This document shows, in pieces, positions 1-8,606 of a stretch of DNA of 64,000 bases. The DNA lies in assembly GCF_011388195.1 (NCBI RefSeq), contig NZ_CP049990.1:1736001-1800000 (forward strand), in the 5' to 3' direction. The position numbers and the translations under genes were made by a program. The first letter of the stretch is position 1. The number at the start of each line of letters is the position of its first letter. The notes under the pieces were generated by a model. It was not told the origin of the DNA and made no database searches. It worked only from the letters and a program-made list of their open reading frames with translations. This DNA comes from Pusillimonas sp. DMV24BSW_D. Its GTDB lineage: Bacteria; Pseudomonadota; Gammaproteobacteria; Burkholderiales; Burkholderiaceae_B.

Positions 1-363
1 CGTCAACATGAGTGCGTACGTGTTGTACTCCGTTGGCAATATGCCATTTCAGAGTGGTCCACGCACGGCTTTTAACATCTTCCATGTTCAGCATGGATTT
101 GCGTTCGGCCCAGCGTTCAATGCCCTCAAACAGCGTTCCCGATTGGTTCCAGTTGGGTTGCCCGGCCGTTTGGGTGGTGTCTAGATGAATGTGCGGCTCC
201 ACAAATGGGGCGATCACCAACCCTTCTTGTGCATCAAGGCTGCCTGATTGCTCGTTTGCGGGCAGGTTCTCGCCGGCGGGGGCGATACGCTCAATACGGT
301 CGTTTGAGAGTTGAAGTTGCCACAAACCTTCCTGTTGGGGCAAACGTGCGTTGGTAATGTGCA
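1..363 (-). CDS. codA: Cytosine deaminase, partial (N-terminal 121 residues)
   Basis: The frame runs off the left edge, so only the start of the protein is seen. It is read from the ATG at 363 and is not in the supplied long-frame set because it is truncated. The metal-binding HIHLD motif lies near residue 56, followed by [10 protein letters not shown], both characteristic of the amidohydrolase-superfamily cytosine deaminases that convert cytosine to uracil and ammonia in the cytoplasm. The start follows the stop of the MAPEG-like gene by 10 bases, so the two are probably one transcript. Related deaminases acting on isoguanine or other N-heterocycles share these motifs, so the exact substrate is less sure than the family. 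Confidence 0.8.
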
Positions 364-373
364 TACTGATTCT

Positions 374-742
374 TCAGGCAAACAGAATGGCAATATTTAG
401 CGCCAGGGCCAGTGTCCAGACCAGGCTGCGAAGCGTGCCGTATCCCCCGATATAGCAGGCCAGGTAGCCCAGGCGCACGATAATCCAGGCGCCCATCAGG
501 CCGGCCAGCCAGCCTGGGTTGGCGTTCTGGTGCAGGGCGTACAGGCAGGCGGCAAAGAAAAACGGCAAGGCTTCAAAGGTATTGGTTTGTGCTGCATTCG
601 CCCGCGCACGCCAACCTTGCAAAGCAGCCAGCCAAGGGCGGGGTTGTTCATTATCGAAGCCTTTGGCGCCGGCTTTTGCGCACCCGGCCGCAATAATCGG
701 GAGTAGGGCGGCAATAAGAAACAACCAGGTGATGGTATGCAT
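374..742 (-). CDS. MAPEG-family-like small membrane protein
   Basis: This 122-residue integral membrane protein has about four hydrophobic segments and an FEALPFFFAACLYA stretch after a polar loop with NAAQTNTFE, the pattern of the bacterial MAPEG family (membrane-associated proteins in eicosanoid and glutathione metabolism). The ATG at 742 is chosen because AAGGAG lies just upstream; a longer frame reaches further upstream but has no such site. It sits between the sugar porter gene and codA, with short gaps on both sides, so a common transcript is likely. Bacterial members are mostly of unknown function, and nothing here shows the substrate. Confidence 0.75.
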   Translation of the reverse strand: MHTITWLFLIAALLPIIAAGCAKAGAKGFDNEQPRPWLAALQGWRARANAAQTNTFEALPFFFAACLYALHQNANPGWLAGLMGAWIIVRLGYLACYIGGYGTLRSLVWTLALALNIAILFA

Positions 743-773
743 GATGACTCCTTGGAAGCAAAAAACAAGCAGG

Positions 774-2162
774 CTAAGTATTCGGCCCGGTACCGCGTGG
801 CAACCCAAGATTGCGCAGCTTTTCGCCCTGCATGACCTTGGTTTCAATGTCCTCTAGGCGAACGCGCCGGGTTTCCGGCAAATAAATGATGCTGATGATC
901 AGTGACATTAGGCAAACCACCATGAAAATGCCAATTGTGGCGCTTAACCCGATGGCATTGATGACCGACAGGAAAGTAAATGCAATGGTGGCGTTGAAAA
1001 GCCAACTGATTGAAGAGGCGACGGCAATGCCGTTTTCACGGATTGCACTGGGGAAAAGCTCAGACATCATGACATAGGGTAAGGGCCCCAGGCTGATGGC
1101 AAACGCAATGATAAAGAGGCACAAGCCAATTAGCCCAATATAGGGCATGGCATAGAGTGACGCCAAAATGACCAGCGCCAGGCCGACCGTCATGAGAGCG
1201 GAGCCGAAAATCAGCAATGGACGTCGCCCGGCGTTGTCGACCAGTTTCAGCGCAACAATGGTAGCCAGAAAATTGGCCAGCCCGAGCCCGAACGTGGCGG
1301 CCAGTGAGGCAGTGCCGGGCGCAAACCCCAGTGTCTGGAAGAGGTGGGGGGCATAATAGAGGATGGCGTCGATGCCGCTGAAATTTTGCAGAATGAAAAG
1401 CGTACTGCACAGCACCAGCACGGCAACAATGCTGGTGCGGGATTTTTTTGTGGGGGTGGCCGGGTGTGCTGCGGGGGGCACATGTGTGTTTGCATCGAGG
1501 TTTTCTTCCTGGCGTGCGGCTTCATGCCACTCTTGCTGCAGGGATAACGCCTGCGCAGCCTTCCCGGCCTCTTCCAACCGTGACTTTGCGCTTAGCCAGC
1601 GTGGGCTTTCCGGAAGATTAAATAAAACCAAAACACCCAAAACGCCGGGAATGATGCCAACGCCCATAATGTGGAACCACGACCAAGACGACACGAACAG
1701 CAGTGCCACGGTGTACGACAGTAAGATGCCCGCCGTGATGGCCAGCTGAAAAAGAGCCACGACGGCGCCGCGTTTTCGGGCCGGGGTAGTTTCAGCGGCG
1801 TACATAGGTACGACCATGGACGACAGCCCGATCGATAAGCCTAAAGCCAGGCGCGCACCGATCAGAACGCCGTACGCAGGTTCGGAAAGAATCACGGCAT
1901 ACCCGGCCAAGGTTAAAGCGAATGCCAGATACATAACAGGGCGTCTTCCCCAGCGTGAAGACAAGGGGGCGGCCAGCATGGCACCCGCAAAGCAGGCAAT
2001 GACCAACGTTGAAACCAGTGTTTCCTGAGCGCTGGTATTGAGCTGGAATATCACGGCTAAGCGTTCCAGTACGCCGGCAATAGAGGTGATGCCAAAACCA
2101 AACAAAATGCCGAAACAGCAAACCAGGGCGGCAACGCGATAACTGGGGTCCAAACCTCTCAA
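774..2162 (-). CDS. MFS sugar porter (first copy)
   Basis: A 462-residue twelve-helix major facilitator of the sugar porter family. Visible signatures are SRWGRRPVMY in the loop after helix 2, LPESPRWLSAKSR after helix 6, DNAGRRPLLI in the repeat of the first motif, and LPETRRVRLEDIE at the C-terminus. A polar loop of about 50 residues separates the two halves. The start is a TTG at 2160-2162, preceded by AAAAGGACA at good spacing; no ATG fits the conserved N-terminus. It is divergent from the aminotransferase gene and shares an intergenic region of about 106 bases with it. The substrate is probably a hexose or cyclitol taken up with protons; the sequence does not decide it. Confidence 0.85.
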   Translation of the reverse strand: MRGLDPSYRVAALVCCFGILFGFGITSIAGVLERLAVIFQLNTSAQETLVSTLVIACFAGAMLAAPLSSRWGRRPVMYLAFALTLAGYAVILSEPAYGVLIGARLALGLSIGLSSMVVPMYAAETTPARKRGAVVALFQLAITAGILLSYTVALLFVSSWSWFHIMGVGIIPGVLGVLVLFNLPESPRWLSAKSRLEEAGKAAQALSLQQEWHEAARQEENLDANTHVPPAAHPATPTKKSRTSIVAVLVLCSTLFILQNFSGIDAILYYAPHLFQTLGFAPGTASLAATFGLGLANFLATIVALKLVDNAGRRPLLIFGSALMTVGLALVILASLYAMPYIGLIGLCLFIIAFAISLGPLPYVMMSELFPSAIRENGIAVASSISWLFNATIAFTFLSVINAIGLSATIGIFMVVCLMSLIISIIYLPETRRVRLEDIETKVMQGEKLRNLGLPRGTGPNT

Positions 2163-2268
2163 AGCACTGTCCTTTTTTATTGGTTATTCCGCATAGACTT
2201 CAACGGTTCCTGACTTTACACTGTGCGACGCTGTCCGACCACCCCTTGTCATTCTGGAGTTACCCGTT

Positions 2269-3588
2269 ATGTCGTCGAATTCTGCTTCTACGTCCGCCGA
2301 GCAACTGGCCATTGATGGCGGCCAACCTGTTAGAACCGAACCATTGCCCTGGGAATTTCCAGGCGCAGGATGGATGAATGAAGAAGAACGCGAATTGGTT
2401 ATGCGGGTGGTCGATGCACACAGCCCGTTCCGCTTCTACGGGCCGCAGGCCCAGCATATGGTCGACGTTTTCGAGAAAGAATGGTGCGAGAAATATGGGC
2501 ACAAGCATGCTTTAGGCGTGTCCTCCGGCACGGCAGGCTTAAGCATTGCCATGTCGGCGTTGGGGCTGGGGCCCGGCGACGAGGTACTGGTGCCCGGATA
2601 TTTATGGGTCAGTTGCGTATCTGCCGTTGTGCGCTCGGGTGCCATCCCCCGCCTGGTGGATGTCGACAACACATTTTGCCTGGACCCGAACGATTTGCGA
2701 GACAAGATCGGGCCGCAAACGCGGGCGGTGTTATGCGTTCACATGAGCGGAGCCCCGGGGCGGATCGACGAAATTGCGGCCATCTGCCGGGAAAATCGTC
2801 TGGCCCTTATTGAAGATTGTGCACAGGCTTCGGGAGCCAGCTTTAAAGGGCAGGCCGTTGGCACGTTCGGTGATATCGGTGTGTTCAGTTTTCAGTTGAA
2901 CAAAAACATGACATCCGGCGAGGGAGGCATGGTTGTTACGCAGAGCGATGCGTTGTTCAAACGGATCGTTGCGTTGCACGACTTGGGATATCCGCGTACC
3001 CCGGCAGGGCGGCTTGACACCTCCGACCCGAATACCCAGCTTTGGGGCGTTGGCGCACGCATGCCGGAATTAACCGGGGCCATGGCGCTGGCACAAATGC
3101 GCAAGCTGGAGAAAATTACTGGCGCGATGCGAGGGGCGAAATGGCGTATCCGCGAAGCGCTCGAGGGCACACCAGGCCTTGAGTTTCGTCATGTGCCCGA
3201 TCCTGCCGGAGACTCCGGGCCTTTCATGCTGATGCTATTACCCACGGAAGATCATGCGCAACGCTTTGTCGATGCCCTGAAAGCCGAGGGGATTCGGGGG
3301 CCGGACGGCAGCCTGGCTTGCCTGACCATGCGTGATTGGGGCCTGCACTGGTATTCCAATATTCCAAGCCTGGTGAATAAACGTTCGAACAGCGCCGATG
3401 GCTTTCCATGGTCGCATCCGCTGAATTCATTTGCAGAGCAGTACAGCTATGAGCATGGCGCGTTGCCGGAATGCGACGCGATGCATGCACGCGGCGCATT
3501 GCTCACCATTGCCTCTGTTTTGAAAGATAACGATATCGACGACATTATTACAGCCATTAAGAAAGTATCTCGCGCGGTCTTACGCTGA
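2269..3588 (+). CDS. DegT/DnrJ/EryC1/StrS-family PLP aminotransferase
   Basis: A 439-residue fold-type I PLP enzyme. The cofactor lysine is K212 in SFQLNKNMTSGEGG, preceded by the IEDCAQASGA segment and by VSSGTAGLSIAMSALGLGPGDEVLVPGY, which binds the phosphate. The family transfers an amino group, usually from glutamate or glutamine, to keto-sugars or keto-cyclitols. It is the first gene of a plus-strand set with an MFS porter and a GMC oxidoreductase. Such a set could oxidise a polyol or cyclitol and aminate or deaminate the ketone. No nucleotide-sugar biosynthesis genes are nearby, which argues against a role in O-antigen synthesis. The substrate is inference. Confidence 0.85.
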   Translation: MSSNSASTSAEQLAIDGGQPVRTEPLPWEFPGAGWMNEEERELVMRVVDAHSPFRFYGPQAQHMVDVFEKEWCEKYGHKHALGVSSGTAGLSIAMSALGLGPGDEVLVPGYLWVSCVSAVVRSGAIPRLVDVDNTFCLDPNDLRDKIGPQTRAVLCVHMSGAPGRIDEIAAICRENRLALIEDCAQASGASFKGQAVGTFGDIGVFSFQLNKNMTSGEGGMVVTQSDALFKRIVALHDLGYPRTPAGRLDTSDPNTQLWGVGARMPELTGAMALAQMRKLEKITGAMRGAKWRIREALEGTPGLEFRHVPDPAGDSGPFMLMLLPTEDHAQRFVDALKAEGIRGPDGSLACLTMRDWGLHWYSNIPSLVNKRSNSADGFPWSHPLNSFAEQYSYEHGALPECDAMHARGALLTIASVLKDNDIDDIITAIKKVSRAVLR

Positions 3589-3635
3589 ATCGATCGCCTG
3601 TAAAACAACCAATCAAAAAACTCAGGGAGAGTCAG

Positions 3636-5327
3636 GTGATTTATTTTGTTGCGTTGGTGGCGGGTCTTGCCGGCATTCTGTTTGGTTTCGATGAAGGGGT
3701 GATTGCCGGCGCGCTGTCGTCTTTGCGCGCCGAGTTTCAGATAACCTCGCTGGAAGAGGGCATGATGACAGCCGCCGTGCCGTTTGGCGCGCTGTTCGGT
3801 GCTTTATTGGCCGGGTCGTTGGCCGAGCGTTTCGGTCGTCGTCAAACCCTATTGTTTGCGTCTGTTTTGTTCGTGATCGGTGCGTTGTGCGCCGGCTTGG
3901 CGCCGGGGGTGTGGGTGCTGACAGGATGCCGGTTAGTGCTGGGCCTGGCGGTGGGGGTGGCCGCGATGGTGGCGCCTTTATATATCTCTGAAAGCGCGCC
4001 CAGTAAGCAGCGCGGTATGCTGGTTTCGGTTTATCAGCTTGCCATTACCATTGGTATTCTTTCGGCCTATCTGGTGAATTTCGCCTTCGACGATAAGTGG
4101 CGCACTATGTTTATGCTGGGCGCTTTGCCGGGTATTGCCCTGTTCCTTGGCATGGCGGTTTTGAAAGATACGCCGCGCTGGTACATTTTGAAAGGGCGTA
4201 CCGAAGACGCTCGACGTGCCCTGCAACGGGTCCGTGGTACGTCTGTAAGTCAGCATGAAATTGAATCAGAGCTTGGGCATATTAAAGCGGCGATGGACAC
4301 GAACGGTTCCGGTCGTTGGGCCGATTTGCTGGCACCTGTCGTCCGGCCGGCGTTCATTGTGGGTATCGGGCTCTTTTTCCTGCAACAGCTAAGTGGCATT
4401 AACGCCGTTATTTACTATGCGCCTACGGTTTTTCAAGAGGCCGGTTTTGATTCCGGCTCCACCCAGCTCATGGCCACGATTGGCGTCGGGGTGGTTAATG
4501 TACTCATGACGTTGGTTGGTATGTATCTTATCGACCGCATCGGGCGTCGTCGCCTCTTGTTCTTGGGGTTCGTGGGCACCGCGTTGGGTTTGGGCATGAT
4601 TGCCGTGGGTGCGGCAACCGGTATACAGTCGCTCGATATTCTTGCCGTCATCGGTATGGCGCTTTATATCGCGGCCTTTGCCGCCAGTATCGGTCCTTTG
4701 CCCTGGGTCATGATGGCTGAAATTTTTCCATCTCATGTGCGTGGCATGGCGATGGGCGTTACCTCGCTTACTAATTGGGGTTTTAATTTTCTGGTCGTGT
4801 TTTCGTTTCCGGTTCTGGTGTCGTCGCTTGGGCTGGGCGGGGTGTTCGGCATTTACGCGCTGGTCTGTGTTGCAGGCGTGATCTTTACCTATTTGCGTAT
4901 TCCTGAAACCAGCGGTGTTTCGCTCGAAGACATCGAAAAACATTTGTTGTCGGGCCGTCCGTTTCATATGTTGGGTCAGTTTGCACCACCGTCTATGCAC
5001 ACCGACGCACCGGACATTACCCAGGATCAGGCGCATGAAATGCTGACTCAACTTGTCGAGTTCAGTCCGTATCGTACCTATTTGCGCCCTTTAATTAACC
5101 GAATTAGCGAAGTGGGTTACGACAATCGTCAGGTTCGCACGGCGCTGCGCATTGTTTATGCGCGGGTCGGCGGCCGGCCGGGGCAAACGCTAACGCAGCA
5201 CGATATGGGGCCCGAACGCGAGACTTTCGTGGCGTTTTTTGAACATATCCGGTTTGCCTCGCCGTCGTTTTTGCAATGGGTTGGAGAGCCGCAAGTGGAC
5301 AACAAAGGAGATTCGCGTGGAGCGTGA
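3636..5327 (+). CDS. MFS sugar porter with extra C-terminal domain (second copy)
   Basis: The first 440 or so residues are a complete sugar porter: AERFGRRQTLL, LKDTPRWYILKGR, QQLSGINAVIYYAPTVF, DRIGRRRLLF and IPETSGVSLEDIE are all present. QLSGINAVIYYAP is typical of xylose, glucose and myo-inositol carriers. About 120 further residues follow, with no transmembrane helix and no family I recognise; they include LVEFSPYRTYLRPLINRI and FFEHIRFASPSFLQWVGEP. The usual family length is about 450-480, so 563 is long. The GTG start has GGGAGA upstream. The 3' end overlaps the GMC oxidoreductase gene by 11 bases, so the two proteins are probably translationally coupled. Confidence 0.85.
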   Translation: MIYFVALVAGLAGILFGFDEGVIAGALSSLRAEFQITSLEEGMMTAAVPFGALFGALLAGSLAERFGRRQTLLFASVLFVIGALCAGLAPGVWVLTGCRLVLGLAVGVAAMVAPLYISESAPSKQRGMLVSVYQLAITIGILSAYLVNFAFDDKWRTMFMLGALPGIALFLGMAVLKDTPRWYILKGRTEDARRALQRVRGTSVSQHEIESELGHIKAAMDTNGSGRWADLLAPVVRPAFIVGIGLFFLQQLSGINAVIYYAPTVFQEAGFDSGSTQLMATIGVGVVNVLMTLVGMYLIDRIGRRRLLFLGFVGTALGLGMIAVGAATGIQSLDILAVIGMALYIAAFAASIGPLPWVMMAEIFPSHVRGMAMGVTSLTNWGFNFLVVFSFPVLVSSLGLGGVFGIYALVCVAGVIFTYLRIPETSGVSLEDIEKHLLSGRPFHMLGQFAPPSMHTDAPDITQDQAHEMLTQLVEFSPYRTYLRPLINRISEVGYDNRQVRTALRIVYARVGGRPGQTLTQHDMGPERETFVAFFEHIRFASPSFLQWVGEPQVDNKGDSRGA

Positions 5328-6960
5328 CTATGATTGCGATGTGTGTATTGTAGGAACAGGCGCAGGGGGCGGTATTCTTGCTCATCAGTTGGCCAAGGCC
5401 GGTGTGAGTGTCTGGTCACTTGAACAAGGTCCGCGTCTTCAAGACGATTTCTTTAAAACGGTTATGCCACCGGGTCCGGGCTCCACTTTCGGTATAGGTC
5501 GGAACACTGTTTGGCCCAGCGATCCGCACGACAGCCTGTTTGTTCACCCCTTGTTTGCCGACGGTCAACACGGCTCAACAGCGCGTCCCCAAGGGGGCTT
5601 TCAGCATTTTCAGGTTTTGGCGGTTAATGGGCTGCAAAATTTATGGAATGGGGTTAGCGTGCGATTCGCCCGCGAAGATTTCAAGTATTGGCCAATTGAA
5701 GGCCAATCGCTGGATTCACATTACAGTGCGGTCGAAAAACTCATTACAGTCTGTGGAACACGTGAAGGTCTTGATGCGCTTCCGGATGGTGAGTTCATTG
5801 AGCCCAAACCTTTGCGTCCGGCCGATCACATGATTGTTGATGCCGTGCAAAAGCTGAAAGATGGCTATTCTTATGCGATTCCCAATCGTAAAGCCATTAA
5901 TACGCGTCAGGGGATGGCCACGTCCTGCGTGTCCACCGGCATTTGTACCTCTGGCTGCCCGGTAGGTTCGGTTTACAAGTTTACGGCACGCTTGTTGCCT
6001 GAAATTGCTACGCTGGCAAACTACCGTTTGGTCTCTAATGCAAAGGTGTTGCGTGTGTTGCGCAGTGCGCAACACAATAATCAAGTTGATGAAGTAGAGT
6101 ACCTCGACACGCAAACGCAGGAAAAGCGCCGGGTTCGGGCACGCGTGGTGGTGTTGGCAACGGGGGCCGTCGAAACGCCCCGTATTTTGTTCAATTCCGC
6201 AGATGCAACCGATCCCCAGGGTTTGGGTAACGCAGGCGATATGCTGGGTCGCGGCTTGCAGGATAATCCTAAGGTGGTGTTGTCCACTTCATTGCGTCGG
6301 CTGTGGGGCAAGCAGCGCGATTACGACATTGGTTACGGCGATTTGCTGATCTTAATGTCGCGCGGCAAGTTGGCCGATGGCGCCGAATTTCCGTTTATTG
6401 GTCACGCCATTCACGGTATTCCCGATGTCCCTCACTACCTGGGTCAAATGAAATGGATGCCGCCACGCATCAAGGAACGGATGGCAAAGTACCTGTTTTA
6501 CAGTTACGTCACGCTTGGGCTCTTTTGTGCCGGCGAGCGCAAACTCGATAATAAAGTCCGGCTCGCCGACACCACGGATCGTTACGGGGTGAGGCAGGTG
6601 GCGGTTGATTTCACCATGCCGGAATCGGTTCATGAGCAAATGGACGTCATGATGGCATGGGGCCGGAAAATTTTGAAGTCGGCCTCTTCCACAATGATTT
6701 ATGAAACCCGCGACAACAGTGGCACCGGTATTCATTATGCGGGTACCACCGCCATGTCGGCCGATGCGTCCGAAGGCGTGGTCGACGGCCATCTGCGCGT
6801 GCACGGTTTCGATAACCTGTACGTGTGTGATGGCGGCGTCGTTCCGCACCTGCCGGATAAGCACCTGACGCTGACCATTATGGCACTTTCACACCGTCTG
6901 GCTCAGCGCTTGTCGGTTCAGTTTCAGCCGCTTGAAGTGCAAACGGGGCAAACTGCCTGA
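5317..6960 (+). CDS. GMC-family flavin oxidoreductase
   Basis: A 547-residue glucose-methanol-choline type oxidoreductase. The GTG at 5317 is chosen because AAAGGAG ends six bases upstream and the protein then begins just before the FAD-binding GTGAGGG motif at residues 13-19. A cysteine-rich segment, CVSTGICTSGCPVG, lies near residue 210. The C-terminal active-site region reads IHYAGTTAMSAD and later PDKHLTLTIMALSHRLAQRL, where the second catalytic position appears to be His rather than the common Asn. The family oxidises alcohols or polyols to aldehydes or ketones. There is no obvious signal peptide or twin-arginine motif, so it may act in the cytoplasm. The overlap with the porter gene suggests it acts on the transported compound. 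Confidence 0.85.
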   Translation: MERDYDCDVCIVGTGAGGGILAHQLAKAGVSVWSLEQGPRLQDDFFKTVMPPGPGSTFGIGRNTVWPSDPHDSLFVHPLFADGQHGSTARPQGGFQHFQVLAVNGLQNLWNGVSVRFAREDFKYWPIEGQSLDSHYSAVEKLITVCGTREGLDALPDGEFIEPKPLRPADHMIVDAVQKLKDGYSYAIPNRKAINTRQGMATSCVSTGICTSGCPVGSVYKFTARLLPEIATLANYRLVSNAKVLRVLRSAQHNNQVDEVEYLDTQTQEKRRVRARVVVLATGAVETPRILFNSADATDPQGLGNAGDMLGRGLQDNPKVVLSTSLRRLWGKQRDYDIGYGDLLILMSRGKLADGAEFPFIGHAIHGIPDVPHYLGQMKWMPPRIKERMAKYLFYSYVTLGLFCAGERKLDNKVRLADTTDRYGVRQVAVDFTMPESVHEQMDVMMAWGRKILKSASSTMIYETRDNSGTGIHYAGTTAMSADASEGVVDGHLRVHGFDNLYVCDGGVVPHLPDKHLTLTIMALSHRLAQRLSVQFQPLEVQTGQTA

Positions 6961-6970
6961 GGGGCGTTTA

Positions 6971-8512
6971 ATGAAAAACAGCCCTGATTCGTTTCCGATT
7001 TCGCCGCATATTGCGGCTTTGCTTGAGCGTGCCGAAGCAGACCCGATTATTGATGAAGCGACAGGTCTGCAACAGGCACAACTCCTTCGACTTCAGTTGC
7101 TGAAAGCACAGTATGCGCATTTGCGGCGAGCGAATCAGGCGTTGTTAATTGTGATTGCCGGTATTGACGGTGTCGGTAAAGGCCGCTGCATTAATCTGTT
7201 GAATGAGTGGATGGATGCGCGTTATGTTCACACACTTGCTTTTGGTGAACCTGAAGTGCCCGCATCATTTATGCCACCGTTATGGCGCTATTGGCAACAT
7301 ATGCCTCCAAAAGGCACTACCGGAATTGTGTTCGGCTCGTGGTATCGGCCGTTATTTGAATTATTGAAGAAAAAGCGACCTGATTGGAAACAGGTGGAGG
7401 CGGTGACGCACGCCATTCGTGATTTCGAAACGACCTTAAGTCGTAACGGGGTACAGGTTGTTAAGCTTTGGTTTCACATGTCGAAGCAGGCCCAGCAGGC
7501 GCGCATAGATGGGTTGCTGGCTAACCCGGAGACTGCCTGGCAGGTAGAGTCGCTTGATTTCAAAGTACGTAAAAAATTCGATCGTGCGCGCCGTGCCGGG
7601 GCCGTGGCAATGAGCTTAACGCACGAACCGCGCATACCATGGCAAATTGTTCCTTCAGCGCATGATTTGTATCGGGTCATCAGCACAGCGCAAGCGGTAC
7701 TCAAAGGCTTACGTAAACGGCCGTCGCCGAGTTGGCGTCCGGTTTATCCGTTCTGTTCAGAGCCGCCCGAGTCATTGTCTTGTATATCGCCCGTCTCGCT
7801 CGACGGAATTGATTTCTCAGCCAAGCTCAAGAAAGCCGACTATCAAAATCAATTGCCTGCTTTGCAAGGTCGGTTGGCACGTATGTTGCGCGACACGAAA
7901 TTCAAAAATCGCTCACTGGTGCTGGTGTTTGAAGGCCAGGATGCTGCCGGTAAAGGGGGCGCGATTCGTCGTATTACGGCGGCATTGGATGCGCGCCAGT
8001 ACCGGGCCATTCCCATTTCAGCGCCCACCGACGAAGAGCGGGCGCGCCCTTATTTATGGCGTTTTTGGCGGCGGTTGCCCAAGCCTGGGCGAATCGCTAT
8101 TTTCGATCGTTCGTGGTACGGGCGTGTCTTGGTTGAACGGGTGGAGTCGTTTATAGAGCCGTTGCAGTGGGAGCATGCATACGACGAAATCAATCAGTTC
8201 GAACAGCAAATGATTGACAACGGTGCCATTGTGATCAAGTTCTGGCTGGCCATTACCAAAGAGGAACAACTGGAACGATTTCATGCGCGCCGGAAATCAC
8301 CTTTTAAGTCTTTCAAAATAACGCCTGAGGATTGGCGTAATCGGCGCAAATGGGATGCATACTGGGTAGCAACGAATGACATGCTGGGCCGTACCCATAC
8401 ATCTCTTAGCCCTTGGCATCTCGTGTCGGCCAACGATAAACACCACGCGCGGATTACGGTGCTTGAAACCGTGGCGGCCCGCCTGGAGTCCGAATTGCAG
8501 GGTGCAGGTTAA
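6971..8512 (+). CDS. pap: Polyphosphate:AMP phosphotransferase, two-domain PPK2
   Basis: A 513-residue protein with two tandem PPK2 kinase domains. The N-terminal one has a Walker A GIDGVGKGR near residue 64 but reads GSWYRPL where the Walker B motif should be, so it has lost the key Asp. The C-terminal one has GQDAAGKGG near residue 322 and an intact FDRSWYGR near residue 378. This is the pattern of class II PPK2 enzymes, which use polyphosphate to phosphorylate AMP to ADP; the second domain is then the catalytic one. The ATG at 6971 is preceded by GAGGGG. It follows the GMC gene by 10 bases and may be in the same transcript. Confidence 0.9.
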   Translation: MKNSPDSFPISPHIAALLERAEADPIIDEATGLQQAQLLRLQLLKAQYAHLRRANQALLIVIAGIDGVGKGRCINLLNEWMDARYVHTLAFGEPEVPASFMPPLWRYWQHMPPKGTTGIVFGSWYRPLFELLKKKRPDWKQVEAVTHAIRDFETTLSRNGVQVVKLWFHMSKQAQQARIDGLLANPETAWQVESLDFKVRKKFDRARRAGAVAMSLTHEPRIPWQIVPSAHDLYRVISTAQAVLKGLRKRPSPSWRPVYPFCSEPPESLSCISPVSLDGIDFSAKLKKADYQNQLPALQGRLARMLRDTKFKNRSLVLVFEGQDAAGKGGAIRRITAALDARQYRAIPISAPTDEERARPYLWRFWRRLPKPGRIAIFDRSWYGRVLVERVESFIEPLQWEHAYDEINQFEQQMIDNGAIVIKFWLAITKEEQLERFHARRKSPFKSFKITPEDWRNRRKWDAYWVATNDMLGRTHTSLSPWHLVSANDKHHARITVLETVAARLESELQGAG

Positions 8513-8513
8513 T

Positions 8514-8606
8514 ATGTCGTCCTTTGGTTATATGAAGCTTGGGCAAAGTATGATTGCCAAGACTTGGCCTGATGGGGTTTTAAGCTGGGTAAAGGTTTTA
8601 GAATGA
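8514..8606 (+). CDS. Possible 30-residue leader ORF before the ion channel gene
   Basis: A short frame starts at an ATG one base after the stop of the polyphosphate kinase gene. Its TGA overlaps the ATG of the ion channel gene (ATGA). The predicted peptide starts MSSFGYMKLGQSM and has no recognisable motif. The tight placement would allow translational coupling into the channel gene. The upstream Shine-Dalgarno match is weak (GCAGGT). It could equally be chance, since the interval is only 90 bases. Confidence 0.25.
   Translation: MSSFGYMKLGQSMIAKTWPDGVLSWVKVLE

Noticed and set aside
4389-5051. Long minus-strand frame opposite the second sugar porter
   Set aside because: It lies wholly inside a clear MFS gene, and its translation is rich in His, Arg and Asn with no domain; it is an antisense shadow.
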